Positions 53,663 through 60,863 of a stretch of 64,000 nucleotides of DNA are shown in pieces. The DNA is from Ferdinandcohnia salidurans (GTDB lineage Bacteria > Bacillota > Bacilli > Bacillales > Bacillaceae_L): positions 1 to 64,000 of the forward strand of contig NZ_JBHUEK010000008.1 of the NCBI RefSeq assembly GCF_042680725.1, written 5' to 3'. The stretch's first letter is position 1. Each line of letters begins with the position of its first letter. The notes beneath the pieces are model-generated. The model ran no database searches and was not told the origin of the DNA. It saw only the letters and a list, made by a program, of their open reading frames with translations. The translations under genes and the position numbers were made by a program.

Positions 53663-54379
53663 TTAGTGTGCAGGAAAAACTTCTGGACATTGTGGAGGGA
53701 ATTTTTCTGTCGGACATAATACAATTTCTTCTAGAATTTCTTCACGTGGTTGGCAGTGTCTAGCTTCGATTTCTAGCTTTACATCAGCCTCAGTTTGAAC
53801 TTCTAGGCAAAGTGTTAGATTGATGTCAAGTTGTTGGATGTCTTCTTCACAAATTAACGTTGCATCACATTCAGCCAATGATACATGTACATTTAGGTCT
53901 GTACCTTCAGGAGCACATAATAAGAATGTTTGCGTTGTTACGAATGGAATTGGAGTTTTTGTCATACATACAACATTATCCATATCATCTAGAATTTCGA
54001 CTCCGATAAAGCCTCTGATTAGAGTTTTCACTCTTTGTAGTGTCACTTGATCACCATTCGGTAATGTTACAGTAACAGGTTGGCGTTGACCAATTTCTTG
54101 AACCATAACTTGATTATCCTCTTGGAAACCAGTGTCAATCGGATTCCCCATTGAATCACTTAAGAAGCAATTTACTGATACTGTGTCAAATTGCTCTAGA
54201 AAAGTACAAAGTTCTTCTAGTGTGCGTTCTGATTGACCATTGCATTTGAATTTTACAGGAAGGTTGTTAGTGAATGAAAGATTTACGTCAATCTGGCGAG
54301 TAATCCAGTCATATATTTTTCTTGTCAGTATACAAACTCGTTCTGTGTCTCTGTCTCTATCTTTATGCTTATAACCCAC
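53663..54379 (-). CDS. Cys-containing spore-surface protein A (paralogue of protein B at 55146)
   Basis: A 238-aa protein with an N-terminal module (RKIYDWITRQIDVNLSF) and a C-terminal module (CFLSDSMGNPID, VTLPNGDQVTLQRVKTL, FLLCAPEGTDL, HCQPREEI, ending FPPQCPEVFP). The same two modules occur in the 323-aa protein at 55146-56117, which carries an extra domain between them. No signal peptide, consistent with assembly in the mother cell. I chose GTG 54379, which follows AAGGAGGAAC; a longer frame to 54454 overlaps the promoter. Function inferred from context only. Confidence 0.68.
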   Translation of the reverse strand: MGYKHKDRDRDTERVCILTRKIYDWITRQIDVNLSFTNNLPVKFKCNGQSERTLEELCTFLEQFDTVSVNCFLSDSMGNPIDTGFQEDNQVMVQEIGQRQPVTVTLPNGDQVTLQRVKTLIRGFIGVEILDDMDNVVCMTKTPIPFVTTQTFLLCAPEGTDLNVHVSLAECDATLICEEDIQQLDINLTLCLEVQTEADVKLEIEARHCQPREEILEEIVLCPTEKFPPQCPEVFPAH

Positions 54380-54431
54380 TTGTGTGTTCCTCCTTTTTGT
54401 TGTAATAACCCTTTGGGTATTGGGGCTACTG

Positions 54432-54458
54432 TATAGTATGTAAAAGCTAGTCATGTGT
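54432..54458 (-). promoter_or_regulatory. Sigma-K promoter of protein A
   Basis: Minus strand: AC (54458-54457), 16 bp, CATACTATA (54440-54432); full consensus match. It lies back to back with the next promoter. Confidence 0.7.
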
Positions 54459-54464
54459 GCTGTG

Positions 54465-54492
54465 ACATTAGCGGAATTTTGCTCATATGATA
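54465..54492 (+). promoter_or_regulatory. Sigma-K promoter of the 106-aa coiled-coil gene
   Basis: AC (54465-54466), 17 bp, CATATGATA (54484-54492); divergent from the protein A promoter. Confidence 0.62.
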
Positions 54493-54524
54493 TGAAGAAA
54501 CAATCACAAGAGGAGGGGCAAAAA

Positions 54525-54845
54525 ATGAACCGAATTTCTAGTAATCCTGTGATCCTACAGCAAAAAATTATTCATTTACAGGCGGAGCTATCCAAATATA
54601 AATCCACCCAAAAGGACAAATTACTTTTCGAAAATCAAAAATTGAGGGAACAAATTAATCAATTACGATCTGAAAATGAGCTACTTAAAAAACAGTTTGT
54701 ATCATCTAATATCCGCGAATCAACACAAAAGCGACCAGCTGAACCGAACAATAAAATCCAGAAACGTCCGGTGAATCCAGAAACAGAGAGTGTTGAAAAT
54801 GGGTGGTTTTTTAGTAATCTCATCCATGAAAGCAATAAAAAATAA
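54525..54845 (+). CDS. Small coiled-coil protein, probably spore coat
   Basis: A 106-aa protein with a central coiled coil (LQQKIIHLQAELSKYK, KLREQINQLRSENELLKKQ) and a basic, Pro-rich tail (KRPAEPNNKIQKRPVNP). AGGAGGGG precedes the ATG at 54525; a frame to 54453 extends into the promoter. Its N-terminus (NPVILQQKIIHLQAEL) resembles the start of the coiled coil in the protein at 52723 (SIQLKQRIIHYQSEI), which suggests a related dimerisation module. Confidence 0.65.
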   Translation: MNRISSNPVILQQKIIHLQAELSKYKSTQKDKLLFENQKLREQINQLRSENELLKKQFVSSNIRESTQKRPAEPNNKIQKRPVNPETESVENGWFFSNLIHESNKK

Positions 54846-54859
54846 GCAGAACGTGGAAA

Positions 54860-54887
54860 ACATTATGGTCTGACGGGACATATACTA
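54860..54887 (+). promoter_or_regulatory. Sigma-K promoter of the 39-aa gene
   Basis: AC (54860-54861), 17 bp, CATATACTA (54879-54887); full consensus match. Confidence 0.7.
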
Positions 54888-54916
54888 ACACTATACCAAT
54901 CTATGGAGGAATTAAC

Positions 54917-55036
54917 ATGGACAATTATAAAAAGAACCAACCTTCAGACACTGTAAAAGTATTTTCTTCCTCTAATAAAAGTAAACCTGCTAAGAAGAAG
55001 TCTGGTGGCTGTGGGTGTAAGAAAGTACGTAAATAA
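54917..55036 (+). CDS. 39-aa Lys/Ser/Cys-rich spore microprotein
   Basis: A 39-codon gene with GGAGGA before the ATG, a consensus sigma-K promoter and its own terminator. The peptide is basic, with VKVFSSSNKSK, then AKKKSGGCGCKKVRK at the C-terminus. The VFSSS-K segment echoes VFTSSKKK in the tail of the kinase-fold protein at 49036. The CGC motif could cross-link by disulfides into the coat or appendage layer. Function unknown. Confidence 0.72.
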   Translation: MDNYKKNQPSDTVKVFSSSNKSKPAKKKSGGCGCKKVRK

Positions 55037-55042
55037 AATGGG

Positions 55043-55085
55043 AAACCTCTCATCAGAATTATAATATGATGAGAGGTTTATCTTG
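55043..55085 (+). terminator. Terminator of the 39-aa gene
   Basis: AAACCTCTCATCA / TGATGAGAGGTTT stem followed by ATCTTGTT. Confidence 0.8.
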
Positions 55086-55119
55086 TTATAAGGTGAGCTG
55101 AAACAATGTATTCATAACA

Positions 55120-55147
55120 AAAAAAGGAGTTTCGAAACTCCTTTTTT
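55120..55147 (-). terminator. Terminator of protein B
   Basis: Perfect palindrome AAAAAAGGAGTTTC / GAAACTCCTTTTTT overlapping the stop codon. Confidence 0.85.
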
Positions 55148-56117
55148 AAGTAGGAACTAATGGACAATCTCCTGGTATCTCAGGAGGTGGACAAATAGTT
55201 GTATCCTTTATTTCTTCTCTAGGATTACATAAAGCTGCAAATACTTCCACCTTTACTTCTCCAATTACTTGAATACTTTGGCAAATTTGGATAAAGATTT
55301 GGATTTTGACACAATTAGAATGCTTGTTGAATTGTGGAAGTATCTTTACCTTACATTCAAAGTCAGTTATTTTACATTTAAGAGTTGTTCCTTCTGGTGC
55401 ACAGAGATGAAATGTTTCATATTCTAGAAAAGGAAAGGTACATACCATGCAAACTTTATTTTTCGAATTTAAGAATTTTACTGTTATAAAACCTGATTTC
55501 AAAACGGTGACTTTTTGCAAGGTAACCTTTTTACCGTTTTGAAGTGTCACTTTGACGTTTTCCCTAGGGTATTCCTCGGTTTGTTCTTCACAATTAATGG
55601 AATTGGGATCATACGGGTCCAGTGGATTTCCATTTTTATCAGATAGGAAGCATATTGCATCTTTTATTTCCACGTTACATGGTTCTTCTTCAAAAGAGTA
55701 GTGGATATTCAATTCAAATTCTCCACAGCAACAACTTCCGGAGTGCTTTCCATTACATTGAATCTCGATGTGCTTAACCTGCCCAATTGTTCCACAAAAG
55801 GATTGGCCTTCACAAATGGAATTAATTTTTTCTCCGTTAACAAAAATGTCTAATTTACACCCACAAGAGGAGGTCAACTTTATCTTAACTGTTGCTGTAA
55901 CATGATCAATCCCGTACCCTTTCCAAAGAAGTGTTCTGGAGTTTGAATTACATTTAATTTTAAAATCACAGCAGATACAATCTTTGAATTTATCCTTTTT
56001 TGAAGGGAATGAGATAACCTCTTTTTCCTTTATATGAACAATTCGATTCACCCAGTCAAATATTTTTTTTGTTCGGATACAGTGCTTATGTTCACTTGTT
56101 AGTTCTGTGAGCTGCAA
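55146..56117 (-). CDS. Cys-rich spore-surface protein B with embedded Ena-like domain
   Basis: A 323-aa paralogue of protein A. Shared modules: KKIFDWVNRIVHI (17-29) and, from about residue 152, AICFLSDKNGNPLDP, VTLQNGKKVTLQKVTVL, FHLCAPEGT and LCNPREEI. Between them, residues about 55-142 form an extra Cys-rich beta region (TATVKIKLTSSCGCKLDIF, EGQSFCGTIGQVKHIEIQC, CGEFELNIHYSF). Its strand order resembles the Ena/DUF3992 core of the divergent gene at 56344 (GGGCMTFTAANFNRIQVTC, CSGKICITPRYQV). TTG 56117 has AAAGGAGG upstream. A role as coat-to-appendage connector is my inference. Confidence 0.68.
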   Translation of the reverse strand: MQLTELTSEHKHCIRTKKIFDWVNRIVHIKEKEVISFPSKKDKFKDCICCDFKIKCNSNSRTLLWKGYGIDHVTATVKIKLTSSCGCKLDIFVNGEKINSICEGQSFCGTIGQVKHIEIQCNGKHSGSCCCGEFELNIHYSFEEEPCNVEIKDAICFLSDKNGNPLDPYDPNSINCEEQTEEYPRENVKVTLQNGKKVTLQKVTVLKSGFITVKFLNSKNKVCMVCTFPFLEYETFHLCAPEGTTLKCKITDFECKVKILPQFNKHSNCVKIQIFIQICQSIQVIGEVKVEVFAALCNPREEIKDTTICPPPEIPGDCPLVPT

Positions 56118-56152
56118 GTATTGCTACCTCCTTTCGTACAGAATGGTCTTTT

Positions 56153-56180
56153 TAGTATATGGTCAATGATTATTATTTGT
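56153..56180 (-). promoter_or_regulatory. Sigma-K promoter of protein B
   Basis: Minus strand: AC (56180-56179), 17 bp, CATATACTA (56161-56153); full consensus match. Confidence 0.7.
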
Positions 56181-56343
56181 ACTAGGCAAAAGATTCAACT
56201 GTATTTATATTAACAAGTATTTTAATATATCAGTCATTTGATAAAATTAATCTTTTATTAGCAAATATAGTAAATAAGCCGTTTCAAAACATGCAAAGTA
56301 GAAATACAAATATATGGATTAAATTATGCAGGAGGTGCAAACA

Positions 56344-56787
56344 GTGAAAAGATGTCATGATTTTTGTGATTGCAATGATTGCTGTGGAAAACATAAGGAT
56401 TTCAAAAAGGAATCCTGCGATTTTGTCAAAGACAAAATTTGCTGTGAATGGTGTGTTCCACCAGGTCAAACGCGAGATGTCTATGTTGCAGCAGGTGTGC
56501 ATGTATTTGCTTCAGGATTTATTTCAGTAAATTGTGATGGGGAGAGCAGTGTACAAGTAAGGTTTCTCAAAGACAGTGCTCCAGTTGCAGGGCCATTTAC
56601 GGTTTCTGGAGGAGGCTGTATGACGTTCACAGCAGCAAACTTTAATAGAATCCAAGTTACTTGTCCAAGTGTAGCAGGCTCTGTTCCTAATGGTGATGAC
56701 GATTTCTGCTCAGGAAAGATCTGTATTACTCCACGCTATCAGGTAAAATGTGATTCTCATGAACACGAGGATTGCGGCTGTCACTAA
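56344..56787 (+). CDS. Endospore appendage (Ena, DUF3992) subunit
   Basis: A 147-aa protein with the Ena core: CCEWCVPPG (33-41), beta strands VFASGFISVNCDG, VQVRFLKD, GGGCMTFTAANFNRIQVTC and the closing KICITPRYQV. In the B. cereus group, DUF3992 subunits polymerise into very stable spore fibres joined by disulfides from an N-terminal Cys connector. Here that connector is unusually long (about 32 residues, eight Cys), and a His/Cys tail (CDSHEHEDCGCH) follows the core. GTG 56344 fits AGGAGGTG; an ATG at 56326 precedes that site. Which Ena type it belongs to is not clear. Confidence 0.8.
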   Translation: MKRCHDFCDCNDCCGKHKDFKKESCDFVKDKICCEWCVPPGQTRDVYVAAGVHVFASGFISVNCDGESSVQVRFLKDSAPVAGPFTVSGGGCMTFTAANFNRIQVTCPSVAGSVPNGDDDFCSGKICITPRYQVKCDSHEHEDCGCH

Positions 56788-56797
56788 TTTTAATTAT

Positions 56798-56837
56798 ACG
56801 GGTATTGGTTTGTATAAATCATACCCGTCTATTTTTT
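56798..56837 (+). terminator. Terminator of the ena gene
   Basis: ACGGGTAT / ATACCCGT stem with a 15-nt loop, then CTATTTTTT. Confidence 0.8.
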
Positions 56838-56881
56838 ATGATAACAGATTAAAAGACTATTTATGTTAGGAGGTATAATTT

Positions 56882-57982
56882 TTGATCACGATTAGTTTAT
56901 GTATGATTGTGAAAAATGAAGAGGCAACCTTATGGAATTGTCTTAATTCTGTTAAAGATATTGCCGATGAAATCATAATTGTGGATACTGGTTCAACAGA
57001 TCGTTCGAAGGAGATCGCTCAGGAATTTACGGATAAAATTTATGACTTTGAATGGATAGGCGATTTTGCTCCAGCACGTAACTATTCTTTTAGCCACGCG
57101 AAAAAGGACTATATATTATGGTTAGATGCTGATGATGTTTTATTTGAGGAAGATCAGAAAAAATTATTAGAACTAAAGAAAAATTTAGATCCATCTGTTG
57201 ATTCTGTTTCAATGATTTATAATTATGGGTTCGATAAGTACGGAAACGTAACTTTGAGTTTTCGAAGAAACCGGCTGGTAAAAAGAAGTAGAAACTTTCA
57301 ATGGTATGGGGATTGTCACGTGTATTTACAAGTAGATGGGAAAATTCTTGATACTGATATTTGTGTTTCCCACAAAAGAGTTCATCATTCTACAGGAAGA
57401 AATTTAGCGATATATGAAAATAGAATTAACCGTGGGGATACATTTAGTCCACGCGATTATTATTACTATGCAAATGAGCTTGATGAAAATGGACTTACAG
57501 AAAAAGCGATTGAAAACTATTTAATCTTTCTAAATATGAATGCAGGTTGGGTAGAGGATAAAATCGCGGCATGTGGAAGATTAGCGGATTGTTATGGGAA
57601 ATTAGGTAATACGGTAAAACAAAAAGAAGCTCTTTATAAATCATTTGAATATGATGTGCCACGTCCGGAGATCAGTTGTAAATTAGGATATTTGCTGAGA
57701 AGTAAGAAAAAATATCAAGCTGCAAAGTTTTGGTATGATACAGCTATCAATTATGAGAGACCAGAGGATAATTGGGGTTTTTTTAATGAGGCATATACGA
57801 CTTGGGTACCGCACTTAAATCTTTGTGTTTGTTACTACTACTTGGGCGAATATGAAAAAGCATATTATCATAATGAAATCGCGAGGAAATATCGTCCTGA
57901 AGATGAGAGTGTTATTAATAACAAAAAGCTATTAGAAATGAAATTATCAATTAAACAAGATGACAGTAACGTGAAGGCATAG
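56882..57982 (+). CDS. Glycosyltransferase family 2 with C-terminal TPR region
   Basis: A 366-aa protein. The GT-A domain (1-200) starts ISLCMIVKNEEATL, has IVDTGSTDRSKEIA and the metal-binding LWLDADDVL (DxD). Residues 205-366 are helical TPR-like repeats (KAIENYLIFLNMNAGW, YQAAKFWYDTAINY, GEYEKAYYHNEIARKY). This layout is found in bacterial protein glycosyltransferases such as SunS-type enzymes. Its place between the ena gene and a Thr-rich collagen-like gene suggests O-glycosylation of that filament (inference). TTG 56882 follows AGGAGGTATAA. Confidence 0.85.
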   Translation: MITISLCMIVKNEEATLWNCLNSVKDIADEIIIVDTGSTDRSKEIAQEFTDKIYDFEWIGDFAPARNYSFSHAKKDYILWLDADDVLFEEDQKKLLELKKNLDPSVDSVSMIYNYGFDKYGNVTLSFRRNRLVKRSRNFQWYGDCHVYLQVDGKILDTDICVSHKRVHHSTGRNLAIYENRINRGDTFSPRDYYYYANELDENGLTEKAIENYLIFLNMNAGWVEDKIAACGRLADCYGKLGNTVKQKEALYKSFEYDVPRPEISCKLGYLLRSKKKYQAAKFWYDTAINYERPEDNWGFFNEAYTTWVPHLNLCVCYYYLGEYEKAYYHNEIARKYRPEDESVINNKKLLEMKLSIKQDDSNVKA

Positions 57983-58010
57983 GCATAAACTTATGCCTTT
58001 GATTTATTAA
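57980..58010 (+). terminator. Terminator of the GT2 gene
   Basis: AGGCATAA / TTATGCCT stem overlapping the stop codon, then TTGATTTATT. Confidence 0.6.
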
Positions 58011-58065
58011 TTGTTTTATAGATATGACAATCGTACATTTTTCTATAGATTGGATGAACGCCGAT

Positions 58066-58093
58066 ACAAGCTTGAGCCTTTTTCAATAGATTA
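58066..58093 (+). promoter_or_regulatory. Candidate sigma-K promoter of the first collagen-like gene
   Basis: AC (58066-58067), 17 bp, AATAGATTA (58085-58093), one mismatch. Confidence 0.45.
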
Positions 58094-58125
58094 TAAGGAA
58101 ACTATTTGAAAGAGGTGAATATAAA

Positions 58126-59814
58126 TTGTCAGGAATTAGATTCCATCATGATCACGATGATGATTGTATGTGTTCAAAATGTTGTATAAGTGGTCCGAGA
58201 GGCAAACGTGGTCCAACAGGTCCAACGGGACCTCCTGGAGCAACCGGTCCGACGGGCGCAACCGGAGCAAGAGGAGCAACAGGGGCGACAGGAGCAACAG
58301 GAGCAACGGGAGCGACAGGTCCAACAGGTCCAACAGGTCCAACAGGTCCAACAGGTCCAACAGGTCCAACAGGTCCAACCGGAGCAAGAGGTGCAACAGG
58401 TGCAACAGGTGCAACAGGAGCGACAGGTCCAACAGGTCCAACAGGTCCAACCGGAGCAAGAGGTGCAACAGGAGCAACAGGAGCAACGGGAGCGACAGGT
58501 CCAACAGGCCCAACAGGCCCAACAGGCCCAACAGGTCCAACCGGAGCAAGAGGAGCGACAGGAGCAACAGGTGCGACAGGAGCAACGGGACCGACAGGTC
58601 CAACAGGTCCAACAGGCCCAACAGGAGCAAGAGGAGCGACTGGTGCAACAGGAGCAACAGGAGCAACAGGAGCAACAGGAGCAACAGGAGCAACAGGTCC
58701 AACAGGCCCAACAGGTCCAACAGGCCCAACAGGAGCAAGAGGAGCGACTGGTGCAACAGGAGCAACAGGAGCAACAGGAGCAACAGGAGCAACAGGAGCA
58801 ACAGGTCCAACAGGTCCAACAGGCCCAACAGGTCCAACCGGAGCAAGAGGAGCGACAGGAGCAACAGGTGCGACAGGAGCAACGGGTGCGACAGGAGCAA
58901 CGGGTGCGACAGGAGCAACGGGACCGACAGGTCCAACAGGTCCAACAGGTCCAACAGGTCCAACAGGTCCAACAGGTCCAACAGGTCCAACAGGTCCAAC
59001 CGGAGCAAGAGGAGCGACAGGAGCAACAGGTGCGACAGGAGCAACGGGTGCGACAGGAGCAACGGGACCGACAGGTCCAACAGGTCCAACAGGTCCAACA
59101 GGTCCAACAGGTCCAACCGGAGCAAGAGGAGCAACAGGAGCAACAGGAGCAACAGGAGCAACAGGAGCAACAGGAGCAACGGGAGCGACAGGTCCAACAG
59201 GCCCAACAGGTCCAACGGGTCCAACAGGAGCGACAGGCGCAACAGGTCCAACAGGTCCAACGGGTGAAAGAGGTCCGACAGGTCCAACAGGAGAATGTGA
59301 ATGTGAACCTGTAGGTTGTACTTGTACTCAACAAATCGTACACCTTTTGGAGCAAATTGTAGAGAATAATAATGATCCTAATGAAACTGACATTGTTGTT
59401 AATATACGGACAATTGCTGATGGTAGTTCAGGAAATGTTGTTCCAGTTCGACTTATTCCAAATTCTTTAGCTGATCCTACATTGACACCTGGAGTTGTTG
59501 TAATGTCTAATGGATTAATTGTAGATATTTGTGAAATAGCTGTGTTAAGCCTGACTGGAAATAATACCTTTGCAAATCTAGGATTAACATTCCTTACTCA
59601 TTTACCTGAACCAACTGATGAATCTTGTGAAGGAATTTGTGAATCTGCAATCAGGGAAGCTTTATCTGAATTGGATGGGGAAAACGTATCTATAAATACA
59701 GGTGGAGCAACATTTACAGGTATAATTGATGCCGATGAAATATATGTAGGTATCGTTAACCAAGGTGGACAAAATGCAATCACAACTTGTAACATCGCCT
59801 TTGTTAATCCGTAA
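58126..59814 (+). CDS. BclA-like collagen-repeat spore filament protein (long)
   Basis: A 562-aa protein in three parts: a His/Asp/Cys leader (MSGIRFHHDH, then CMCSKCC at 14-20), a collagen stretch of about 122 Gly-X-Y triplets (23-390) made almost only of GAT and GPT with nine GAR modules, and a 172-aa C-terminal beta domain that should trimerise (TDIVVNIRTIADGSSG...ITTCNIAFVNP). Thr in the Y position is the O-glycosylation site class used in BclA. The leader differs from the BclA exosporium leader. TTG 58126 follows AGAGGTG. Repeat number is likely variable. Confidence 0.88.
   Translation: MSGIRFHHDHDDDCMCSKCCISGPRGKRGPTGPTGPPGATGPTGATGARGATGATGATGATGATGPTGPTGPTGPTGPTGPTGPTGARGATGATGATGATGPTGPTGPTGARGATGATGATGATGPTGPTGPTGPTGPTGARGATGATGATGATGPTGPTGPTGPTGARGATGATGATGATGATGATGATGPTGPTGPTGPTGARGATGATGATGATGATGATGATGPTGPTGPTGPTGARGATGATGATGATGATGATGATGATGPTGPTGPTGPTGPTGPTGPTGPTGPTGARGATGATGATGATGATGATGPTGPTGPTGPTGPTGPTGARGATGATGATGATGATGATGATGPTGPTGPTGPTGATGATGPTGPTGERGPTGPTGECECEPVGCTCTQQIVHLLEQIVENNNDPNETDIVVNIRTIADGSSGNVVPVRLIPNSLADPTLTPGVVVMSNGLIVDICEIAVLSLTGNNTFANLGLTFLTHLPEPTDESCEGICESAIREALSELDGENVSINTGGATFTGIIDADEIYVGIVNQGGQNAITTCNIAFVNP
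58200..59295 (+). repeat. Collagen-encoding triplet repeat array
   Basis: About 1.1 kb of 9-bp-based units GGAGCAACA and GGTCCAACA in nine (GAR)(GAT)n(GPT)n modules. Modules beginning at 58623 and 58731 are nearly identical at DNA level (108-bp period), showing recent duplication. Confidence 0.9.
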
Positions 59815-59897
59815 TGCTCTACTAGATTATCGTGAATGAATTAAGACAATAAAACTCCATTTAAAGGTTAACTAACTAAATTAGTATTTGATGCATT

Positions 59898-59937
59898 AAA
59901 GGCATAGAGCTTGTCTCTATGCCTTTTATATTTTTTA
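59898..59937 (+). terminator. Terminator of the first collagen-like gene
   Basis: AAAGGCATAGAG / CTCTATGCCTTT stem followed by TATATTTTTT. Confidence 0.88.
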
Positions 59938-60036
59938 AAATAGAAAGATATATAACTAGGGACATGTGCTGAGTCAGCGAATATAGGGATTTAATACAAT
60001 ATAAAGATCCAAAATTTTGTTGACAGAGGTGACATA

Positions 60037-60810
60037 ATGTCAGGAATTCGTTTTCATGATGATGAATGTGAATGTTCAAAATGCTGTGCAAGTGGTCTAA
60101 GAGGTCCAAAAGGTAAACGTGGTCCAACCGGTCCAGCAGGACCAACGGGACCGACTGGCCCTACAGGGTTTCCAGGCAGAACTGGGGAAATAGGTCCGAC
60201 AGGCCCAACCGGTCCAACGGGACCAACAGGAGAAATGGGAACACCAGGTGCTACCGGTGCAACTGGACCAACAGGAGCAACAGGTCCGACCGGAGCAAGA
60301 GGTCCAACCGGTCCAGAATCAGATTCTGATTGCGATTGCTGTGTAGAACCGATGAAGAATGTATTAAATCAACTTCAAGGAGAAAGCGGTACGCTCTACA
60401 CTACTGATGATACAATTAATGGAACGATTGTTGCATCACCTAACACTTTTTCGAAGGATTTCTTACTAAACTTTACAACCTCATCTGGTTCTGAAGTTAT
60501 TCCAATTTGCCATATTGTTGCTTTCGAGCCAGATGATTCAAGTGTCGAGGTAACACTCCAAGATCCAGTAGATAACACAGGTTCCTGTAATTGCTGTGAG
60601 GATTCAGTTACAGCTTATTTTGCAGATTTTGAAGGGGAAAGTCAAGAATTTACTATCGGTACTGTTGGCCAAGAACTACAAAGCTTTACTAATGCAACAG
60701 TAGAAGACGTAGGAGAAGGTATTGTACGTTTCTCAAGACCAAGCGGAGATGCTTTTATATCTTCTTGTTTCATTCAAAGAATAATTCTTGAAAATCAAGG
60801 GGATGATTAA
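60037..60810 (+). CDS. BclA-like collagen-repeat spore filament protein (short)
   Basis: A 257-aa relative of the preceding protein. The leader is MSGIRFHDDE then CECSKCCASG (11-20), the same plan as the long protein, followed by a short collagen stretch (about 21-93) of GPT/GAT triplets with a few irregular ones (GFPGRTGEIG). The C-terminal domain (94-257) has Cys clusters (CDCC, CNCC) and differs from that of the long protein. GAGGTGAC precedes the ATG at 60037. Likely a second filament with a different tip. Confidence 0.87.
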   Translation: MSGIRFHDDECECSKCCASGLRGPKGKRGPTGPAGPTGPTGPTGFPGRTGEIGPTGPTGPTGPTGEMGTPGATGATGPTGATGPTGARGPTGPESDSDCDCCVEPMKNVLNQLQGESGTLYTTDDTINGTIVASPNTFSKDFLLNFTTSSGSEVIPICHIVAFEPDDSSVEVTLQDPVDNTGSCNCCEDSVTAYFADFEGESQEFTIGTVGQELQSFTNATVEDVGEGIVRFSRPSGDAFISSCFIQRIILENQGDD

Positions 60811-60821
60811 TCTCTTTAAAT

Positions 60822-60854
60822 AAAAATAGAGCTGATTTCAGCTCTATTTTTATG
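60822..60854. terminator. Bidirectional terminator
   Basis: AAAAATAGAGC / GCTCTATTTTT between the short collagen-like gene and the convergent dehydrogenase gene. Confidence 0.88.
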
Positions 60855-60863
60855 AATGAAAAA

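Noticed and set aside
56263..56272. Sigma-K -10 element upstream of the ena gene (AATATAGTA)
   Set aside because: No AC is found 16-17 bp upstream, so it was not listed; the ena promoter remains unassigned.
58200..59295. CRISPR-like array
   Set aside because: The units are contiguous coding triplets with no unique spacers and no cas genes nearby.
58136..59355. Long open frames in all six frames across the collagen repeat, e.g. Leu/Asp-rich or Ser/Asn/Arg-rich proteins
   Set aside because: They are by-products of a 9-bp-based repeat with no stop triplets. Only the Gly-X-Y frame has a ribosome binding site and non-repeat domains at both ends.
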